In this document: one piece after another, positions 46,341 to 49,619 of the stretch
Position numbering within the stretch: the first letter of the stretch is position 1
Layout of the letters: every line of letters begins with the position of its first letter
DNA from: an uncultured Hyphomicrobiales bacterium
GTDB taxonomy: Bacteria > Pseudomonadota > Alphaproteobacteria > Rhizobiales > Beijerinckiaceae
Direction of reading: 5' to 3'
Length of the DNA stretch: 49,619 bases
Assembly (NCBI GenBank): GCA_903884435.1
Contig: CAISEY010000024.1
Coordinates: 1 to 49,619 of the forward strand
The notes under the pieces: generated by a model
What the model saw: only the letters and a program-made list of their open reading frames with translations
Database searches by the model: none
Told to the model about the DNA's origin: nothing
Translations under genes and position numbers: made by a program

Positions 46341-47120
46341 ATGGTCGAACTCGCTCTCCCGAAAAACTCCCGTCCGACGGTCGGGAAGACCTGGCCGCGT
46401 CCCGCTGGCGCCACCAACGTGCGTGAATTCCGCGTCTATCGGTGGAATCCGGACGACGAGGCCAATCCGCGGATCGACACCTATTTCGTGGACATGTCGG
46501 ACTGCGGGCCGATGGTGCTGGACGGGCTCCTCTACATCAAGAACAAGATCGACCCGACGCTGACCTTCCGTCGCTCCTGCCGCGAGGGCATTTGCGGTTC
46601 CTGCGCGATGAACATCGACGGGACGAACACGCTCGCCTGCACGAAGGACCTTTCAACGATCAATGGCGCGGTCAAGATTTATCCTTTGCCCCATATGTCC
46701 GTGGTCAAGGATCTGGTGCCCGATCTCACGCATTTTTACGCGCAACACGCCTCGATCGAGCCCTGGCTCAAGACCTCGACGCCTCAACCCGAGGGCGAAT
46801 GGCGGCAATCGCCCGGGGATCGCGAGAAGCTGGACGGCCTTTACGAGTGCATTCTGTGCGCCTGCTGCTCGACATCTTGCCCGAGCTACTGGTGGAATGG
46901 CGATCGCTATCTCGGGCCCGCGGCGCTTCTGCAGGCCTACCGCTGGCTGATCGATTCCCGCGACGAGGGAACCGGCGAGCGCCTCGACAATTTGGAAGAT
47001 CCTTTCCGCCTTTATCGCTGTCACACGATCATGAACTGCGCCAAGGCTTGCCCGAAGGGTCTCAATCCCGCGAAGGCCATCGCGGAAATCAAGAACATGA
47101 TGATTGCCCGGCAGGTTTGA
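46341..47120 (+). CDS. sdhB: Succinate dehydrogenase iron-sulfur subunit
   Basis: 259 residues from ATG 46341, with GGAAG upstream. The [2Fe-2S] ligands are in [15 protein letters not shown] and the distal Cys of TLACTKD. The [4Fe-4S] and [3Fe-4S] ligands are in [16 protein letters not shown] and [17 protein letters not shown]. It carries electrons from FAD to the quinone site formed with SdhC/SdhD. Last structural gene of the complex. Confidence 0.97.
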   Translation: MVELALPKNSRPTVGKTWPRPAGATNVREFRVYRWNPDDEANPRIDTYFVDMSDCGPMVLDGLLYIKNKIDPTLTFRRSCREGICGSCAMNIDGTNTLACTKDLSTINGAVKIYPLPHMSVVKDLVPDLTHFYAQHASIEPWLKTSTPQPEGEWRQSPGDREKLDGLYECILCACCSTSCPSYWWNGDRYLGPAALLQAYRWLIDSRDEGTGERLDNLEDPFRLYRCHTIMNCAKACPKGLNPAKAIAEIKNMMIARQV

Positions 47121-47187
47121 CGATTCGGGCGGCGGTTGAAAGGCCTGCCCGGCGCGTTGCCCGCATGTTGTGAACCGCGAGCCTGGA

Positions 47188-47706
47188 ATGCACATTGTCC
47201 TTGGCATTATCGCTTTGATTGGCGCGGGGCTTTATCTTTACGCGCGACTGAAGGACGTCGGGCAAGGCGCCGGAGAAATCGCCGACGGCGCGCAACGGGC
47301 GACGTCGGCGGGGAATCGCGCCGGGTTTCGAAAAAAGGTCGAAGGCTCTCCAATCGCGTCGATTGACGATCCGGTCACGGGCGCAGCCGTCATGATGGCG
47401 GCGGTCGCCAACGCGCGGGAGCCGATCGACGCCGCGACCAGGACCGTCATTCTCGACGAATTGCGTGAAACGATCGGGGCCGATCCAACGGAGGCGGTTG
47501 AATTCGCTATCCGGGCGGTCGCCCTCGCGCCGGACCCCGACAATGTTTCATTGCGCCTCACCCGAATGTGGAACAGCCGGCTCACGCCGCCAGAACGGCA
47601 ACAGCTTGTCGAGATGGTTTCGAGAGTGGCCGCCATGAAGGGCGAACCGACAGAAGTCCAGACCGGAGCGATCCAGAGATTGAAGGCGCGCCTCGATCTC
47701 GCGTGA
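47188..47706 (+). CDS. Conserved hypothetical protein with one membrane anchor
   Basis: 172 residues from ATG 47188; GTG 47170 would add six residues. One N-terminal helix (about 3-18, IVLGIIALIGAGLYLY) is followed by a glycine/alanine-rich linker and a helical cytoplasmic domain (ITDP-like IDDPVTGAAVMMAAVANARE, then LTPPERQQLVEMVSRVAAMKGEPTEVQTGAIQRLKARLDLA). Domain length and helix pattern resemble TerB-like helical bundles, but I see no metal motif, so that is speculative. Lying between sdhB and zapE-mdh, it may be co-transcribed with the sdh genes. Confidence 0.75.
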   Translation: MHIVLGIIALIGAGLYLYARLKDVGQGAGEIADGAQRATSAGNRAGFRKKVEGSPIASIDDPVTGAAVMMAAVANAREPIDAATRTVILDELRETIGADPTEAVEFAIRAVALAPDPDNVSLRLTRMWNSRLTPPERQQLVEMVSRVAAMKGEPTEVQTGAIQRLKARLDLA

Positions 47707-47778
47707 TCCTTTCCGGCTGGTCCGGGCAAGTCCGGGTTTTCCGTCCATGAATTGTAACTTTTTGACCCGGATTTCGTT

Positions 47779-48954
47779 TTGCTGACGCCAGTTCATGACC
47801 GATATGCCGCGCTGGCGCGCGATGGGCTCGTCGAGCGTGATCCGGCGCAGGAAGCCGCTATCCTGGAACTGGATCGGCTCACCGGCGAACTTGCTGAATT
47901 CCGACTGGCCCGCAAGTCGAGCAGTCTTGGCTGGCTGTTTGGCAAGCGGAGACCGGCTGGGCCGCCGCGGGGTCTCTATCTCTGGGGATCGGTGGGCCGC
48001 GGCAAGACCATGTTGATGGACCTGTTCTTCCAGGCGTCTCCCGTCCGGCGCAAGCGGCGCGTTCATTTTCATGCGTTCATGGCCGATGTTCACGCGCGAA
48101 TTCATCTCTGGCGCCAGCAAAAGAAGGCCGGAGCCGTCAAGGGCGAAGACCCGATCACGCCCGTGGCGGAGGCGCTCGCCGACGACGCCTGGCTGCTGTG
48201 TTTCGACGAGTTCAGCGTGACCGATATCGCGGACGCGATGATTCTCGGGAGACTGTTCACCGCGCTTTTCGCCCGGGGAGTGGTCGTCGTGGCGACATCG
48301 AACGTCGAGCCTTCGAGACTCTACGAAGGCGGGCTCAACCGGGCGCTGTTTGTTCCTTTTCTAGGTTTGCTTCAGCAACGGGTGGCCGTGATCGAACTCG
48401 TCGCGCGGACTGACTTTCGCCTCGAAAAGCTCAGCGGCGCGCCGGTCTACCACGTCCCGGTCGACGAAGCCGCGCGGCGAGCGCTGACCAACGCGTTCAG
48501 GCTGTTGAGCGGACATGAAATCGGGGAGCCGGAAATCATGCGCGTCCTGGGCCGGGAACTCGTCGTTCCCCAGGCGGCGAATGGCGTCGCCCGTTTTTCG
48601 TTTCAGCAATTGTGCGGAGCGCCGCTTGGCGCGTCCGATTATCTCGCGATCGCGACTGAATTCCACACGGTCGTGATCGATTCCATCCCGGTCATGAACC
48701 ACGAGCATCGCAACGAAGCGCGTCGGTTCATCTGGCTCATCGACGCTTTCTACGACCTGCACGTCAAAGTGATAGCTTCAGCCGAAGCCGCGCCGGACGG
48801 GCTCTACAGAGCCACGGACGGGCGTGAAGTTTTCGAGTTCCAGCGCACGGCGTCGAGATTGATCGAGATGCAGTCCACCGACTATCTGGCGCTGCCACAT
48901 GGATCGGGATCGTCTCGCGCCAACGAAGCAACCACCGGAATCGTCGAAACGTGA
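47779..48954 (+). CDS. zapE: Cell division ATPase ZapE (AFG1-like)
   Basis: 391 residues from TTG 47779, giving the family opening MLTPVHDRYAALARDG; no good ribosome-binding site is visible. Walker A is GSVGRGKT (70-77), and RRVHFHAFMADVHARIH, Walker B LLCFDEFSVTDIADAM and VVVATSNVEPSRLYEGGLNR follow. ZapE acts on Z-ring stability in Escherichia coli, while the mitochondrial homologue Afg1 works in respiratory-complex quality control. Its position between sdh and mdh is common in alphaproteobacteria. Confidence 0.94.
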   Translation: MLTPVHDRYAALARDGLVERDPAQEAAILELDRLTGELAEFRLARKSSSLGWLFGKRRPAGPPRGLYLWGSVGRGKTMLMDLFFQASPVRRKRRVHFHAFMADVHARIHLWRQQKKAGAVKGEDPITPVAEALADDAWLLCFDEFSVTDIADAMILGRLFTALFARGVVVVATSNVEPSRLYEGGLNRALFVPFLGLLQQRVAVIELVARTDFRLEKLSGAPVYHVPVDEAARRALTNAFRLLSGHEIGEPEIMRVLGRELVVPQAANGVARFSFQQLCGAPLGASDYLAIATEFHTVVIDSIPVMNHEHRNEARRFIWLIDAFYDLHVKVIASAEAAPDGLYRATDGREVFEFQRTASRLIEMQSTDYLALPHGSGSSRANEATTGIVET

Positions 48955-49030
48955 ACGCGTTGCTCCCGCGAATCAATTGTTCCGCTGATTTCCGCTCACG
49001 TGGTCCGGGACGCCCGGCGGTGGAGCCGAA

Positions 49031-49619
<589 letters not shown>

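Overview
The window is a compact, GC-rich stretch of chromosome that reads as an alphaproteobacterium, most likely of the order Hyphomicrobiales (Rhizobiales). The support is the mixture of family-level markers and gene order: metX-metW, a tyrC/hisC/chorismate mutase block, conserved proteins of the DUF2125, DUF2794, DUF4167 and DUF4175 (TIGR02302) families, the run DUF4175-lysA-lptM-argH-tlpA, and sdhCDAB followed by zapE and mdh. A methylsuccinyl-CoA dehydrogenase-type enzyme points to the ethylmalonyl-CoA pathway for C2 assimilation, which fits some methylotrophic or PHB-forming members. A genus cannot be named from this sequence alone. No mobile element, prophage, CRISPR array, rRNA or tRNA was found.

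Layout. 1-2.3 kb: the C-terminal end of a GH2 beta-mannosidase whose frame is closed near the window edge, coupled to a protein with two alpha/beta-hydrolase domains. 2.3-4.2 kb: metXW on the minus strand, with a clear promoter and a palindrome at its start site. 4.3-7.3 kb: aromatic amino acid and histidine genes (chorismate mutase, hisC, tyrC). 7.3-12.4 kb: DUF2125, ChaC, PlsC, FtsX, FtsE and a frameshifted zinc-ribbon membrane protein. 12.5-15.3 kb: mcd and uppP. 15.3-24 kb: a proteostasis and housekeeping stretch (clpB, DUF4167, prmC, htpG, DUF2794, Bax-inhibitor family), with several terminators and candidate heat-shock promoters. 24-28.8 kb: an FtsX-type permease/ATPase exporter pair divergent from tesA and thpR. 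28.8-32.4 kb: an SDR, a D-2-hydroxyacid dehydrogenase, an orphan iron-type binding protein and an HNH protein. 32.5-36.9 kb: etfB-etfA-hbd, rhomboid, cobalamin adenosyltransferase and a twin-helix protein. 36.9-43.5 kb: DUF4175, lysA, lptM, argH, tlpA. 43.6-49.6 kb: sdhCDAB, an unknown membrane-anchored protein, zapE and the start of mdh.

How the genes fit together. Most of the window is central metabolism, cell envelope and protein quality control. Several scattered genes converge on acyl-CoA metabolism: Mcd passes electrons to EtfAB, the PduO enzyme supplies adenosylcobalamin to the mutases of the ethylmalonyl-CoA pathway, Hbd and the SDR handle 3-hydroxyacyl-CoA, and SdhCDAB and Mdh carry the products onward.

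Most worth a second look: the tandem hydrolase with Arg and Cys at the two nucleophile positions; two apparent single-base frame breaks (GH2 end, zinc-ribbon gene); an intrinsic terminator on the minus strand just upstream of htpG that has no assigned gene feeding it; the overlapping divergent starts of the exporter ATPase and tesA; and three copies of an 8-bp motif between DUF4167 and clpB. I did not find convincing evidence of a wholly new multi-gene system.
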